Of a DNA stretch of 53,091 nt, positions 43,438 to 53,039 are shown piece after piece. A model generated the notes under the pieces. That model was not told the origin of the DNA. It was given only the letters and a program-made list of their open reading frames with translations, and searched no databases. Positions within the stretch are counted from its first letter, which is position 1. Each line of letters begins with the position of its first letter. The position numbers and the translations under genes are program-made. This DNA is from Paenisporosarcina sp. OV554 (lineage in GTDB: Bacteria > Bacillota > Bacilli > Bacillales_A > Planococcaceae), in assembly GCF_003058165.1 (NCBI RefSeq), contig NZ_QBUC01000024.1, positions 1 through 53,091 on the forward strand, read 5' to 3'.

Positions 43438-44415
43438 ATGAAGAAATTTTTCTTACTAAATATAGTTGCTGTTTTAGCTTTAATTACAGCGGCATGTGGT
43501 GATACTAATACAACAACTAAAACGAATAATTCAAATGCCTTAACCGTTTATACAACCGTTTACCCTCTTACTTATTTTACACAGCGTATCGGTGGAGAAA
43601 ACGTACAAGTTAAGTCCATTTATCCTGCTGGTTCAAATGAACATACTTTCGAACCTACTCAAAAAGATATGATGGCATTAGCTGATGCTGATTTATTTTT
43701 CTATATTGGGCTAGGACTAGAAGGATTCGTGGATAATGCAAAAAAGACATTAGCAAATGAAGACTTAACCATGATTGCTACTGCAGATGCTGTTTCTGAT
43801 GAGGAAATAGCAGTGAGTGAAGTTCATGAAGACGACCATGCTGAAGAAGAAGGACATGAAGGTCATGAAGATCATGACCATGGAGGAATTGACCCTCACC
43901 TGTGGATTTCACCACAACTAAGTGTACATCTTGCTGCTTCAATAAAAGATTCATTAATTGAAAAAGACCCTGATAATAAAGAAACATACACAAAAAACTA
44001 TGATGTTTTAGTGAATGATTTGAAACAATTGGATTTAGACTACAAAGAAATGGCAAATGCATCAAACAACAAAACATTCTTTGTGTCTCATGCAGCATTT
44101 GGTTACTTAGCTGGAACATATGGTCTTGAACAAGTGGCAATAGCAGGATTAAACTCTCAAGATGAACCATCTCAAAAAGAATTAACAGAACTAGTGAAGT
44201 TAGCAAAATCGATGAAAATTAATACGATTTTATTTGAACAAAACATCTCTTCTAATTTAACGAAAGTGATTCAAAATGAAATCGGTGCTGAAGCATTAAC
44301 AATGCATAATTTAGGCGTATTAACACCTCAAGACATCGCTCAAAATGAAGATTACTTCACGTTAATGAAACAAAATTTAGAGACCTTATCAAAAGCCTTG
44401 AATTCTTCAAAATAA
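43438..44415 (+). CDS. znuA: Zinc ABC transporter substrate-binding lipoprotein, ZnuA/AdcA type
   Basis: A 325-residue cluster A-I binding protein. The signal peptide ends in a lipobox, ITAAC, with the lipidated Cys at 20. Zinc ligands include H69 (NEHTFEP) and H154 (DPHLW), with later His and Glu in FVSHAAFGYL and ILFEQNIS. The His-rich acidic loop between 130 and 148 is typical of zinc rather than manganese binders. A Zur box precedes it. No permease or ATPase gene is adjacent, so it must work with partners encoded elsewhere. Confidence 0.92.
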   Translation: MKKFFLLNIVAVLALITAACGDTNTTTKTNNSNALTVYTTVYPLTYFTQRIGGENVQVKSIYPAGSNEHTFEPTQKDMMALADADLFFYIGLGLEGFVDNAKKTLANEDLTMIATADAVSDEEIAVSEVHEDDHAEEEGHEGHEDHDHGGIDPHLWISPQLSVHLAASIKDSLIEKDPDNKETYTKNYDVLVNDLKQLDLDYKEMANASNNKTFFVSHAAFGYLAGTYGLEQVAIAGLNSQDEPSQKELTELVKLAKSMKINTILFEQNISSNLTKVIQNEIGAEALTMHNLGVLTPQDIAQNEDYFTLMKQNLETLSKALNSSK

Positions 44416-44417
44416 AC

Positions 44418-44452
44418 GAAAACCACGGAGGCTAGACCATCCGTGGTTTTTT
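44418..44452. terminator. Terminator between znuA and menC
   Basis: A 10-bp stem AAACCACGGA/TCCGTGGTTT with T tracts in both directions serves the convergent genes. Confidence 0.88.
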
Positions 44453-45566
44453 ATGCATTAAATAGTTTTCGTCTCACTTCGTATTGTTCAACCAGCTTCT
44501 GATTCAACTTCACTCCTATACCAGGTGTAGTTGGTAGTAGAATTTCTCCATGTTGAACATCAATCGTTGGTTCACAAAGGTCGTAATCCCAAAAATGATT
44601 GGAAGAACTAAAATCACCTGGATATTTAACGCCATGTAATGATGCAAACGCAATATTAAACGCTTTTGACACTCCAAATTCGATCATGCCACCTACCCAA
44701 ATGGGAACATCTGCTTTGACACAATTTTCATGAATACGAAGAGCATTTGAAAGCCCACCCACTCTTCCTTGTTTTATGACGATTATTTTACCTGATTGTT
44801 GATCGATCATCTCTTGAACATCTTGAATACTCGCTATGCTTTCATCTAGCGCAAATGGGGTTTCCATTTTTTTTTGAGCCATTGCAGACACCCTATTTTG
44901 TTGTTCTGAAAAAGGCTGTTCAATTAATGTAAACCCACATTCGTCAAACGCTTGTAATAAGTCAATAGTATCCTCTGTAAAGGCTCCATTGGCATCGGCA
45001 AAGAATAATGTTTGAGGATACTGGGTAATTATTTCTTTCAGGTTTTGAGGATTCGACAATTGAGAAATTTTTAGTTTGATACGTTTATACCCTAGAGTCA
45101 CAGCAGATTCGATATCAGCATTCATTTCTGCTTCATTAGCCGAAGCTACTACAACTCCCGCTTCTATTGCACGTGAGGTTCCACCAATTACTTGCCAGAG
45201 AGGTTTCTGTTGTCTTTGTGCAAATATGTCCCATAACGCATGATTGACAGTAGATTTCGCCATATGATTGCGTTTGATAAAGGATAAACAACTATCCAGT
45301 TCATCTGGATGAGAGAATGTTTGATTTAAAATAGTAGGAATGATCCAATTCTCAAGAGCAAGCCAAGCTGTCTCTACAGTTTCTTCTGTATACCAAGGAG
45401 AAGTGAATGCCACACATTCTCCTACACCGATATTGCCTTGGTCATCGAGCATTTCAATAAGAATACTTTCTCTTTCTAATACTTCTTGCAAATGCGTTGT
45501 GAAAGTTTTTTTAAGAGGGACGCGAACGTGATGTAACGTTATTCGTTGGATTCGGATATTACCCAC
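44451..45566 (-). CDS. menC: o-Succinylbenzoate synthase
   Basis: A 371-residue enolase-superfamily enzyme that dehydrates SHCHC to o-succinylbenzoate in menaquinone synthesis. Catalytic lysines are K164/K166 (KLKIS) and K265 (KQGRVGG); metal ligands are D191, E216 and D241. The start is a GTG at 45566 inside the end of menE (28-base overlap) with only GAGAGA upstream, so translation probably depends on coupling. It is the last gene of the men operon. Confidence 0.92.
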   Translation of the reverse strand: MGNIRIQRITLHHVRVPLKKTFTTHLQEVLERESILIEMLDDQGNIGVGECVAFTSPWYTEETVETAWLALENWIIPTILNQTFSHPDELDSCLSFIKRNHMAKSTVNHALWDIFAQRQQKPLWQVIGGTSRAIEAGVVVASANEAEMNADIESAVTLGYKRIKLKISQLSNPQNLKEIITQYPQTLFFADANGAFTEDTIDLLQAFDECGFTLIEQPFSEQQNRVSAMAQKKMETPFALDESIASIQDVQEMIDQQSGKIIVIKQGRVGGLSNALRIHENCVKADVPIWVGGMIEFGVSKAFNIAFASLHGVKYPGDFSSSNHFWDYDLCEPTIDVQHGEILLPTTPGIGVKLNQKLVEQYEVRRKLFNA

Positions 45567-46987
45567 TCTCTCAGCTCTCTTCTTAAAAGTTTATTCGAAG
45601 CATTTCTAGGCATTGCTTTTACGTGATAGAGCTTCTTAGGTACTTTATAAGAAGCTAATTTAGATTGTAGAAACTCGCGTAAAGACTCCAATGAAATTTC
45701 TCCGTCACTAACAATAAAGGCAACTGGTACTTGCCCCCAAGTCGCGTCATCCACTCCACATACACCCGCTTCACGAATCATAGGATGTTGCAAAATGGCA
45801 CTTTCTACTTCTGCGGGATAAATATTCTCTCCACCTGAAATGATTAAATCTGAACGACGATCAACGACAAATAAATAGCCCTCATCATCTAAATAACCAA
45901 CATCTCCAGTGAAAAGCCATCCTTTATCTTGAGAAGGTGTAAGTTCATATTGACCAATATAGCCAGGTGTAACATGCCCACCTCGAATGCAAATTTCCCC
46001 TTCTTCAAAAGGTTTATTTGTCTGATCAATTCGGATAAAACTTAAATACAGAGGTTTTCCAGAAGATCCTAATTTTCTAGCAGCATCTTCAGGTGCGAGA
46101 GTAGCCGTTTGTGATGCCGTTTCCGTCATTCCATATGTTTGCAGGATCGGAATACCCCTTGCAATGGCTCTTTCTAAATAATGACTTGGAACTGGGCCCC
46201 CTCCAACCAGCATGGTAAGCAATCGAGGAGATACATTGACATCTCGCTCATCTAATTCTCTCAAAAGTCGTTCTAACATTACTGACACTACTGATATTCG
46301 AGTGACGCTCCCATTTACCAAATCATCTACAACTCGTACCACATCAAATTTCGAATAAAGTTTAACTTCCATGCCATATAATACCGAACGAATTAAAATG
46401 GATAAACCGCTGATATGAAAGATTGGCATGGTGCAAAGCCACACGTCATCTGTTTGAATGCCCATATTGAAAGCAGAAGCAGTTGCGTTTGTCGTATGGT
46501 TCAATACGGTTTGTCTAACACCTTTTGGACGACCTGTTGTACCTGACGTATACATAATGGACATCGTGCGGGAAAGCGGCCATTCATCTTCTATATTAAT
46601 CGGGACTGAAATGATTTTAGACAATTCTTCCAGTGTTAGCACTTTGTTTGTGCCGATTCTTTCTTTGTAACTTTCTTTTACAAGGACAAGAGTAGGTTGT
46701 GCATCTGAAATTTGATACGCTAGTTCCTCATCTGATAAACGTTCATTTAGTAAGACGACTTCACAACCCCATTGCCAGCAGGCATGGATGGTCATAATTA
46801 ACTGCGGATGTGAAGGCGCGAGTATGGCGATTCGAGTTCCATGATCAATACCAGCAGTTTTCAAGTTACCTGCTGTTATCATCACTTCCTCAAACAACTG
46901 TTGAAAAGTCCAAGATTTGTCCTCAAAAGTTAAAGCTAATCGATTTGGTGTCATTTTTACTCTTTGTGCTAACCAGTTTGGATACAT
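45539..46987 (-). CDS. menE: o-Succinylbenzoate-CoA ligase
   Basis: A 482-residue adenylate-forming enzyme that activates o-succinylbenzoate with CoA. The AMP-binding P-loop is SIMYTSGTTGRPKG, the adenine motif is YGMTETASQ, and GWLFTGDVGYLDDEG and the C-terminal NKLLRRELREW complete the family set. AAAGGTGGG precedes the ATG. A terminator-like hairpin lies between menB and this gene, so menE-menC may be expressed at a lower or separately tuned level. Confidence 0.95.
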   Translation of the reverse strand: MYPNWLAQRVKMTPNRLALTFEDKSWTFQQLFEEVMITAGNLKTAGIDHGTRIAILAPSHPQLIMTIHACWQWGCEVVLLNERLSDEELAYQISDAQPTLVLVKESYKERIGTNKVLTLEELSKIISVPINIEDEWPLSRTMSIMYTSGTTGRPKGVRQTVLNHTTNATASAFNMGIQTDDVWLCTMPIFHISGLSILIRSVLYGMEVKLYSKFDVVRVVDDLVNGSVTRISVVSVMLERLLRELDERDVNVSPRLLTMLVGGGPVPSHYLERAIARGIPILQTYGMTETASQTATLAPEDAARKLGSSGKPLYLSFIRIDQTNKPFEEGEICIRGGHVTPGYIGQYELTPSQDKGWLFTGDVGYLDDEGYLFVVDRRSDLIISGGENIYPAEVESAILQHPMIREAGVCGVDDATWGQVPVAFIVSDGEISLESLREFLQSKLASYKVPKKLYHVKAMPRNASNKLLRRELREWVISESNE

Positions 46988-46996
46988 GTTTAACCC

Positions 46997-47033
46997 ACCT
47001 TTAGAAAAAGCTGTCCCTCATAAAGGACAGCTT
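46997..47033 (-). terminator. Intra-operon terminator between menB and menE
   Basis: A 9-bp stem AAGCTGTCC/GGACAGCTT (47008-47016 with 47025-47033) is followed on the minus strand by TTTTTCTAAAGG, running into the menE ribosome binding site. Confidence 0.7.
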
Positions 47034-47047
47034 GAGAAATGATTATA

Positions 47048-47866
47048 TCAAGGGAAACGAGGGAATTGACCGAAGTCAGGTTTACGTTTTTCCTTAAAGG
47101 CATTGCGGCCTTCTTTTGCTTCATCAGTTGTGTAATAAAGAAGTGTAGCATCTCCTGCTAATTGTTGAAGACCTGCTAAACCATCTGTATCTGCATTCAT
47201 CGCTGCTTTTAAGAAACGAAGCGCTGTTGGAGACATAGAAAGCATTTCTTCACACCATTGAACAGTTTCATCTTCTAATTGTGCATATGGGACCACCGTG
47301 TTGACTAAGCCCATATCAAGTGCAGCTTGTGCGTCATATTGACGGCATAAGTACCAAATTTCACGTGCTTTCTTATGTCCGATAATACGCGCAAGATAAC
47401 CTGAACCATAACCCGCATCAAATGAACCCACTTTAGGTCCTGTTTGACCAAAGATTGCATTGTCTGCCGCAATTGTTAAATCACATACGACGTGAAGGAC
47501 GTGTCCGCCACCAATTGCATATCCAGCAACCATAGCGACAACTGGCTTTGGAATTACGCGAATTAAACGTTGTAAGTCAAGAACGTTCAAGCGAGGAATT
47601 TCATCTTCCCCAACATATCCGCCGTGACCTCGTACTGATTGGTCTCCACCTGAACAGAAAGCTTTTTCACCTTCACCAGTTAAGACAATCACTCCAACAT
47701 TAGAATCGTCTCTTGCATATGTAAATGCATCCAATAATTCTTTAACTGTTTTCGGACGGAACGCGTTGCGCACTTCCGGACGATTGATCGTAATTTTTGC
47801 AATTCCGTTGTATGTTTCATATTTAATATCTTCATATGTACGTTCTGATACCCATTGACGTGTCAT
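47048..47866 (-). CDS. menB: 1,4-Dihydroxy-2-naphthoyl-CoA synthase
   Basis: A 272-residue crotonase-fold enzyme that closes the naphthoquinone ring of OSB-CoA. The oxyanion-hole segments are [13 protein letters not shown] and [19 protein letters not shown], and [20 protein letters not shown] carries the MenB-specific substrate loop. Length is exact for the family. AGGAGGAAAAG precedes the ATG. It follows menH by 19 bases. Confidence 0.97.
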   Translation of the reverse strand: MTRQWVSERTYEDIKYETYNGIAKITINRPEVRNAFRPKTVKELLDAFTYARDDSNVGVIVLTGEGEKAFCSGGDQSVRGHGGYVGEDEIPRLNVLDLQRLIRVIPKPVVAMVAGYAIGGGHVLHVVCDLTIAADNAIFGQTGPKVGSFDAGYGSGYLARIIGHKKAREIWYLCRQYDAQAALDMGLVNTVVPYAQLEDETVQWCEEMLSMSPTALRFLKAAMNADTDGLAGLQQLAGDATLLYYTTDEAKEGRNAFKEKRKPDFGQFPRFP

Positions 47867-47885
47867 ACTTTTCCTCCTAAAATAA

Positions 47886-48704
47886 TCATTTCACTTGCTC
47901 CATTATTATTGTAGCAAACTGAACGGGATTTTCCACATGAATTGCATGTCCAACCGCTAAAACTTCTAAATGGTGGCTGTTTGCTATGCAAAATTTCATT
48001 TGTTGTGCGATCAACTGAAATTTCTGATCAAACTCTCCAGTAATAAGTGTGACTCGCATTTTTAATTCATCAAGTCGTGGCCAATACGATGGTTGGCTGC
48101 CAGTTCCTATCCCTTTTAAACTATTCGCTAATCCTAAAGAGGATTGCTGAAGGCGTTCTTCTCTTATGGCTTGTCGTTTTAGCTCAGGGAGTTTCTTCTG
48201 GGACAGAAATAGCGAGATGTCTTGCCAAAAATCAATAAATGCCGGCAATCCTTCTAGCTCTATTTTGTTAGCTAATGATTCATCTGCCTTTGTTCGTGCT
48301 TGTTGTTCAGTCACTGATTGAAGTCCTGGAGAAGCACTTTCTAATACTAACCGTTTCACATGCTCTGGAAAAGTAAGTGCATACGCTAGCGAAATTCGTC
48401 CGCCCATCGAATAGCCAACAAGAGTAAAATCAGATACTTGAAGCGAAACGAACAGGTCATGTAAATCAAGAACTTGCTCCTGCATTTGATACCGCTCAGA
48501 TTCTAGTGGAGCTTCCGTCTTACCATGTCCCAATAAATCCACTGCAATACATCTAACAGTTGTCGGCAAATGTTTTATTACCGATTCCCACGTTTTCGAA
48601 CTCCCTGTAAAACCATGTAAAAAGACCATTGTCTCAGATGCTTCCTTGTTCATTATGGAATATCCTACTTTTACTCCTCTAACACTCTTAATTAATTGCT
48701 CCAC
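47886..48704 (-). CDS. menH: SHCHC synthase, alpha/beta hydrolase fold
   Basis: The protein eliminates pyruvate from SEPHCHC to give SHCHC. The nucleophile is in [13 protein letters not shown], the oxyanion motif is [12 protein letters not shown], and the catalytic His is in [11 protein letters not shown]. No ATG fits. I take the GTG at 48704, with AGAGGAG 11 bases upstream, giving 272 residues and a normal N-terminal strand (GVKVGYSI). The gene overlaps menD by 13 bases. The exact start stays uncertain. Confidence 0.9.
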   Translation of the reverse strand: MEQLIKSVRGVKVGYSIMNKEASETMVFLHGFTGSSKTWESVIKHLPTTVRCIAVDLLGHGKTEAPLESERYQMQEQVLDLHDLFVSLQVSDFTLVGYSMGGRISLAYALTFPEHVKRLVLESASPGLQSVTEQQARTKADESLANKIELEGLPAFIDFWQDISLFLSQKKLPELKRQAIREERLQQSSLGLANSLKGIGTGSQPSYWPRLDELKMRVTLITGEFDQKFQLIAQQMKFCIANSHHLEVLAVGHAIHVENPVQFATIIMEQVK

Positions 48705-50410
48705 AGTTGGTCTAACTCCTCTGTGATACCGCTCCATAAATGACGATGGGCTAATACATTTTCTGTACGATTGGTCTTCACTTCAATGATGCGTAAATCT
48801 TTGTGTTTATGCGTAGTCAAAGCATGTTCAAATTCTACCTTTGAAGCGACAGCAAAATATTCTGCTTGATACATAGTTGCAATTGAATCAAATGTTAAGC
48901 CTGTTGGCGTTCCGAACAACTTCTCAAAATACGTTTCCTCAGTTGACTGTGGGAGATAAGAAAAGATGCCTCCTCCGTCATTATTCATAACGACGATGGT
49001 AAGGTCTGTCTCATGAAAACGGGACACTAATAAGCCATTGCTGTCATGAAGGAAGGAAATGTCACCTATTAAAAGAGTTGCAGGACGCTTTCTAACTTGC
49101 TGTATGCCGAAAGCAGTTGATACTACACCATCAATTCCATTTGTGCCACGGTTTGCATAAATGCCAATATCTTTAGCTGTCTTGTTGAAGAACGTATCCA
49201 CGTCACGAATTGGCATGCTACTTCCAGATATTAAATCACTACCATCAGGTAACAGATTAAATAACTTTCCAGCAAACGCTCCTTCATCTTGTTGTTCATC
49301 AATGTAACGTTCAATATGTTCTGTTGCAAGTTTGTTCGCATGTGTCCAAATATCCAGTGTTTCATTAGGTTGACCATGTAGGTTACTATTCCAAAACACT
49401 TGGGGAATTGAATGTATATGATGAGTCACTACACCTAGAGAATCGCGGAATAATGGATCTTCATCAATTACTATATAGTTTGCTGGTTTGGATGCTTTTA
49501 AGAAAAGGGATAGTGGTTTTGACACTGGTTGTGCACCAAATCTTATAACTAAATTCGGATCAACAGCCTTTTTAAAATTCTCGCTTTTCAACAAAGCATC
49601 GTATTGATCTATTAACAAATGCTCACACTCTGCAGGAACTTCGGTTCGAAGTTGGGACAGTGCATCGGCTAATATTGGCCACTGGATTGATTTCGCAAAA
49701 GCCCAAAAATCTTGTTTGGAAAAGTCACCAGAAAGTTCTCCTATAATTATAAAGCCCCTGTTAGTATTCCTAATCATGTCTTCTACTAAGTTAATAGATG
49801 GTTGAGAAGCAACGATAGATCCGGGAATCGATTGTTGATAGGTTGAAGGTTGAATTTCATAATCAAAGTCGAGTAGCAACGGCTCGCGAAAAGGAATGTT
49901 TATATGGACTGGTCCCATCGGTGCTGCCATTGCGAATGTAACTGCTCGACCAGTATGTCGCTCGACAAAAGGAATCGTTTCTTTGTAACCATCAGCTAGT
50001 GGAAAGTCCACACTCCATTTAACGTGATTTCCATACAATTGAACTTGATCTATGGCTTGTGGTGCTCCAACTTCTCGCAACTCGTGGGGGCGGTCCGCAG
50101 TTAGCACAATGAGGGGGATCCTAGCATAGTTAGCTTCTACAATTGAGGGGAAATAGTTAGCCGCTGCTGTTCCCGAAGTACAAAGTAAAAGAACAGGACT
50201 TTGTTTAGCTTTTGCCATTCCTAACGCAAAGAATCCAGCTGAACGTTCATCAACTTGCATATAGGTGTTGAATGAGTCTGTTTGGCTAAACGCATAAGCA
50301 AGTGGCGTAGAGCGAGATCCTGGACTAATGACAACATCCTCAACACCCGCTTGAAGAAAAGTTTGCACGATAGTATGAACGTATTCGGTTAAATTTGAGC
50401 GGTTATCCAT
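48692..50410 (-). CDS. menD: SEPHCHC synthase
   Basis: A 572-residue thiamine-diphosphate enzyme that adds succinic semialdehyde (from 2-oxoglutarate) to isochorismate. The N-terminal ISPGSRSTPLA and TSGTAAANYFPSIVEA segments, and the C-terminal ThDP-binding GDISFLHDSNGLL to NNDGGGIF region, are intact. GGAGG lies in the end of menF ahead of the ATG, and the genes overlap by 8 bases. Confidence 0.97.
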   Translation of the reverse strand: MDNRSNLTEYVHTIVQTFLQAGVEDVVISPGSRSTPLAYAFSQTDSFNTYMQVDERSAGFFALGMAKAKQSPVLLLCTSGTAAANYFPSIVEANYARIPLIVLTADRPHELREVGAPQAIDQVQLYGNHVKWSVDFPLADGYKETIPFVERHTGRAVTFAMAAPMGPVHINIPFREPLLLDFDYEIQPSTYQQSIPGSIVASQPSINLVEDMIRNTNRGFIIIGELSGDFSKQDFWAFAKSIQWPILADALSQLRTEVPAECEHLLIDQYDALLKSENFKKAVDPNLVIRFGAQPVSKPLSLFLKASKPANYIVIDEDPLFRDSLGVVTHHIHSIPQVFWNSNLHGQPNETLDIWTHANKLATEHIERYIDEQQDEGAFAGKLFNLLPDGSDLISGSSMPIRDVDTFFNKTAKDIGIYANRGTNGIDGVVSTAFGIQQVRKRPATLLIGDISFLHDSNGLLVSRFHETDLTIVVMNNDGGGIFSYLPQSTEETYFEKLFGTPTGLTFDSIATMYQAEYFAVASKVEFEHALTTHKHKDLRIIEVKTNRTENVLAHRHLWSGITEELDQLWSN

Positions 50411-51785
50411 TTAACTTGCCTCCAAGAGTTCGTAACATCGGTCTGAATTTCACTAATGTCTCTGCATATTCCGATATTGGATCTGAATCTGCTACAATTC
50501 CTCCACCAGCATATAGATATGCTTTTTGTTTATTTAATAAGGCAGAACGAATGGCTACTGCAAATTCTCCGTTACCTTCCGCATCAATCCACCCTACTGG
50601 AGCAGCATAATATCCACGATTCATTTGCTCCACCATTCTAATAATGGTCATGGCATCTTTTCGTGGTTCGCCGCCCAAAGCTGGAGTTGGATGTAAATCT
50701 TTTACAAGTTGAAGTAAGCCTTGTCCTTTTTGTAAACTCCCTTCAACAGGGGTAAATAAATGTTGGATGTCTCGAATTTTCATAAGTTTAGGAAACTTCG
50801 GTACTTTAACATCTTCACAATACTGTTTAAATACATCGGTTATCATATCGACTACGTATTGATGTTCTTCACGGTTTTTCGAATCCTGTAGTAGCTCATT
50901 ACCAAGTTGTTGGTCTTCTGTAGCAGTTTGTCCTCGCTTAATAGAACCAGCTAAACAAGTAGAAAGTGCTTTGCGATTTTCAACCTTTACCAATCTCTCG
51001 GGTGTGGCTCCAAAAAACAAATTTTCTCCAAGCTCTAGTCCAAAAAGAAAACTTTCTGGTTGTTCTTTTGACACATGATACATGGCCGAAGGAGAACTGA
51101 CATCTTCAGCGAATGTTAATGATAAAGACCGCGCAATTACGACTTTCTGCGCTTCTCCAGCATGAATTAACTTAGTTACATGGGAAACTGCATCTAAATA
51201 CAGCTCTTTAAAACGCTCTTCTAAGTTTATTAACAGAGGTTTTGCATAAGGTTTCAGTTCTTTTACTTGTGCTGCATGAATCAAATCATCACGCTTCGAG
51301 CGTAACTGATCAAATAGGTGCTGTGAGTCTAATTCATTTGTTACTAAATGAATACTTATAAAAACTCTGTCATCCCGAATGACAAGTTGAAATGATGGCA
51401 CAGCAAAATATGCTGAAGGAAACATATCCCACTCGGAAGACAAATGATTTTCAGGGTCAAATGAAAAACCACCAAATAATATAGGTTGTAGATCCTGTTC
51501 TTCATTCACAATTTTAGAACATAGTTCGTTCCATTGTTTATCTACTTCCTCAAAACGACTGTCCTCAGAAGAACTTGTAATTACATGAGCATGTCCGAGT
51601 CCAACTAATGTAAATGTTTTTTCACGGTTTTGCCAATAAAATCTTTTTCCTTTATATGACTCGCCTGCTTCAAAAAAAGCAATTGAGGATAATCCATTAA
51701 CTTCAATCGTTTCAGTATAAAAATGTACAGCCGAAGATAAATCTTCGACAGCGTATCCTGTGGATGTAAATGACTTACGATTCAT
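50403..51785 (-). CDS. menF: Isochorismate synthase, menaquinone-specific
   Basis: A 460-residue chorismate-using enzyme that makes isochorismate, the first committed step. FFGATPERLVKVENRKALS and the C-terminal YAGGGIVADSDPISEYAET hold the magnesium and substrate residues; HPTPALGGEP is also typical. It is the first gene of the men operon. CGGAGGGAA precedes the ATG, and the leader carries a hairpin at 51806-51830. B. subtilis MenF is similar in length. Confidence 0.95.
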   Translation of the reverse strand: MNRKSFTSTGYAVEDLSSAVHFYTETIEVNGLSSIAFFEAGESYKGKRFYWQNREKTFTLVGLGHAHVITSSSEDSRFEEVDKQWNELCSKIVNEEQDLQPILFGGFSFDPENHLSSEWDMFPSAYFAVPSFQLVIRDDRVFISIHLVTNELDSQHLFDQLRSKRDDLIHAAQVKELKPYAKPLLINLEERFKELYLDAVSHVTKLIHAGEAQKVVIARSLSLTFAEDVSSPSAMYHVSKEQPESFLFGLELGENLFFGATPERLVKVENRKALSTCLAGSIKRGQTATEDQQLGNELLQDSKNREEHQYVVDMITDVFKQYCEDVKVPKFPKLMKIRDIQHLFTPVEGSLQKGQGLLQLVKDLHPTPALGGEPRKDAMTIIRMVEQMNRGYYAAPVGWIDAEGNGEFAVAIRSALLNKQKAYLYAGGGIVADSDPISEYAETLVKFRPMLRTLGGKLNG

Positions 51786-51805
51786 CCAGATTCCCTCCGT
51801 AAATA

Positions 51806-51830
51806 GGACTTCGCAAAAAAGCGAAGTTCC
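51806..51830 (-). promoter_or_regulatory. Leader hairpin of the men operon
   Basis: A 9-bp stem GGACTTCGC/GCGAAGTTCC with a loop of six A (T on minus). It lies 21 bases upstream of menF and has no T tract after it, so it is probably an mRNA structure, not a terminator. Confidence 0.4.
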
Positions 51831-51959
51831 TTCAATATCATACCTTCTATCATACCTCTTTTATCCCGATTCGGCATTAGATATGCAAACAATCTACCCA
51901 TAATTAAGTTGTTGAAGTACAATAAGGGAGGTGAAAAAAGAATAAGGAGCGGAGTCTAT

Positions 51960-52871
51960 ATGTCACACGATTTAAAAGCCGATACAGGCTGGCGTATATG
52001 GTGGCAATTAACACGTCCTCATACGTTAACAGCATCATTCGTCCCGGTATTTTTAGGAACAATGATTGCAATTTCTTATACAGATATACATTGGCCATTG
52101 TTTTTTGCCATGTTACTTGCAAGCATGCTCATCCAAGCAGCTACAAATATGTTCAATGAGTACTACGATTTTGCAAGAGGATTAGATAATGAAAAATCTG
52201 TTGGTATTGGTGGTGCTATTGTAAGAAATGGCGTTAAACCAAAGACAGTCATGATCCTAGCACTACTGTTGTATGCTATCTCAATTATATTAGGCATTTA
52301 TATATGTATCGAAACCACTTGGTTTTTAGCTGTTGTAGGAGCTGTAGCAATGGCAATTGGTTATTTATATACTGGCGGTCCATACCCAATTGCTTATACT
52401 CCATTTGGTGAATTATTTTCTGGTGTATTTATGGGCATGTTAATCGTCTTAATTGCTTTCTTTATTCAAACAGGTGAAATTACAACGATTGCGTTATTAC
52501 TGTCTGTTCCAAGTATGCTACTTGTTGCTGCAATTATGCTCTCCAATAATATTCGTGACATTGTTGGCGATAAAGAAAGCGGTCGGAAAACAATGGCTAT
52601 CTTAATCGGTCGGAAACGAGCAATTACTGTATTGCTCGCGCTGTTCATTGTTTCGTATGTATGGATCGTCGCTCTAGTTATTATGAGTGTTCTGACACCT
52701 TGGGCACTTCTTATATTTTTAAGTATTAAAAAACCTATACACGCAATTCGTATTTTCAGAACAAAAGAACATGCATTAGAAGTAGCGCCAGCGATGAAAG
52801 ATACTGCATTAACAAATACAATATTCGGTTTCCTACTTGGTATTGGCTTATTAATTGGCTTTTTAATCTAA
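51960..52871 (+). CDS. menA: 1,4-Dihydroxy-2-naphthoate polyprenyltransferase
   Basis: A UbiA-family membrane enzyme (303 residues, 8 to 9 hydrophobic segments) that attaches the polyprenyl tail to DHNA. The two aspartate-rich motifs are NMFNEYYDFARGLD and NNIRDIVGDKESGRKT. RPHTLTASFVPVFLG marks the first helix. The ATG at 51960 follows AAGGAGCGGAG; a TTG at 51909 would add 17 residues unlike the family. It diverges from the men operon and has its own terminator. Confidence 0.95.
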   Translation: MSHDLKADTGWRIWWQLTRPHTLTASFVPVFLGTMIAISYTDIHWPLFFAMLLASMLIQAATNMFNEYYDFARGLDNEKSVGIGGAIVRNGVKPKTVMILALLLYAISIILGIYICIETTWFLAVVGAVAMAIGYLYTGGPYPIAYTPFGELFSGVFMGMLIVLIAFFIQTGEITTIALLLSVPSMLLVAAIMLSNNIRDIVGDKESGRKTMAILIGRKRAITVLLALFIVSYVWIVALVIMSVLTPWALLIFLSIKKPIHAIRIFRTKEHALEVAPAMKDTALTNTIFGFLLGIGLLIGFLI

Positions 52872-52878
52872 TTCTTTA

Positions 52879-52919
52879 AAAAAACCGCAAGGGCTCTATT
52901 GAGCTCTTGCGGTTTTTTA
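52879..52919 (+). terminator. Terminator of menA
   Basis: A 16-bp nearly perfect stem (52881-52896 with 52901-52916), followed by six T residues. Confidence 0.92.
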
Positions 52920-52997
52920 TAAGTTTACGGCTAGAATTACATAATTTATAAGATTAGAATGGTTATGTCATGGTTCCCTATAATTCGACAAATACAC

Positions 52998-53029
52998 ATA
53001 AAAAAACACGCTATCCCGAAGATAGCGCA
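52998..53029 (-). terminator. Terminator of the tRNA transcript
   Basis: A 7-bp stem CGCTATC/GATAGCG (53009-53015 with 53021-53027) is followed on the minus strand by seven T residues, 11 bases after the tRNA 3' end. Confidence 0.88.
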
Positions 53030-53039
53030 TCTTTCTATA

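Noticed and set aside
48660-48704. An AUU start for menH behind GTGGAG
   Set aside because: A GTG start at 48704 with AGAGGAG upstream gives a normal N-terminus, so no unusual codon is needed.
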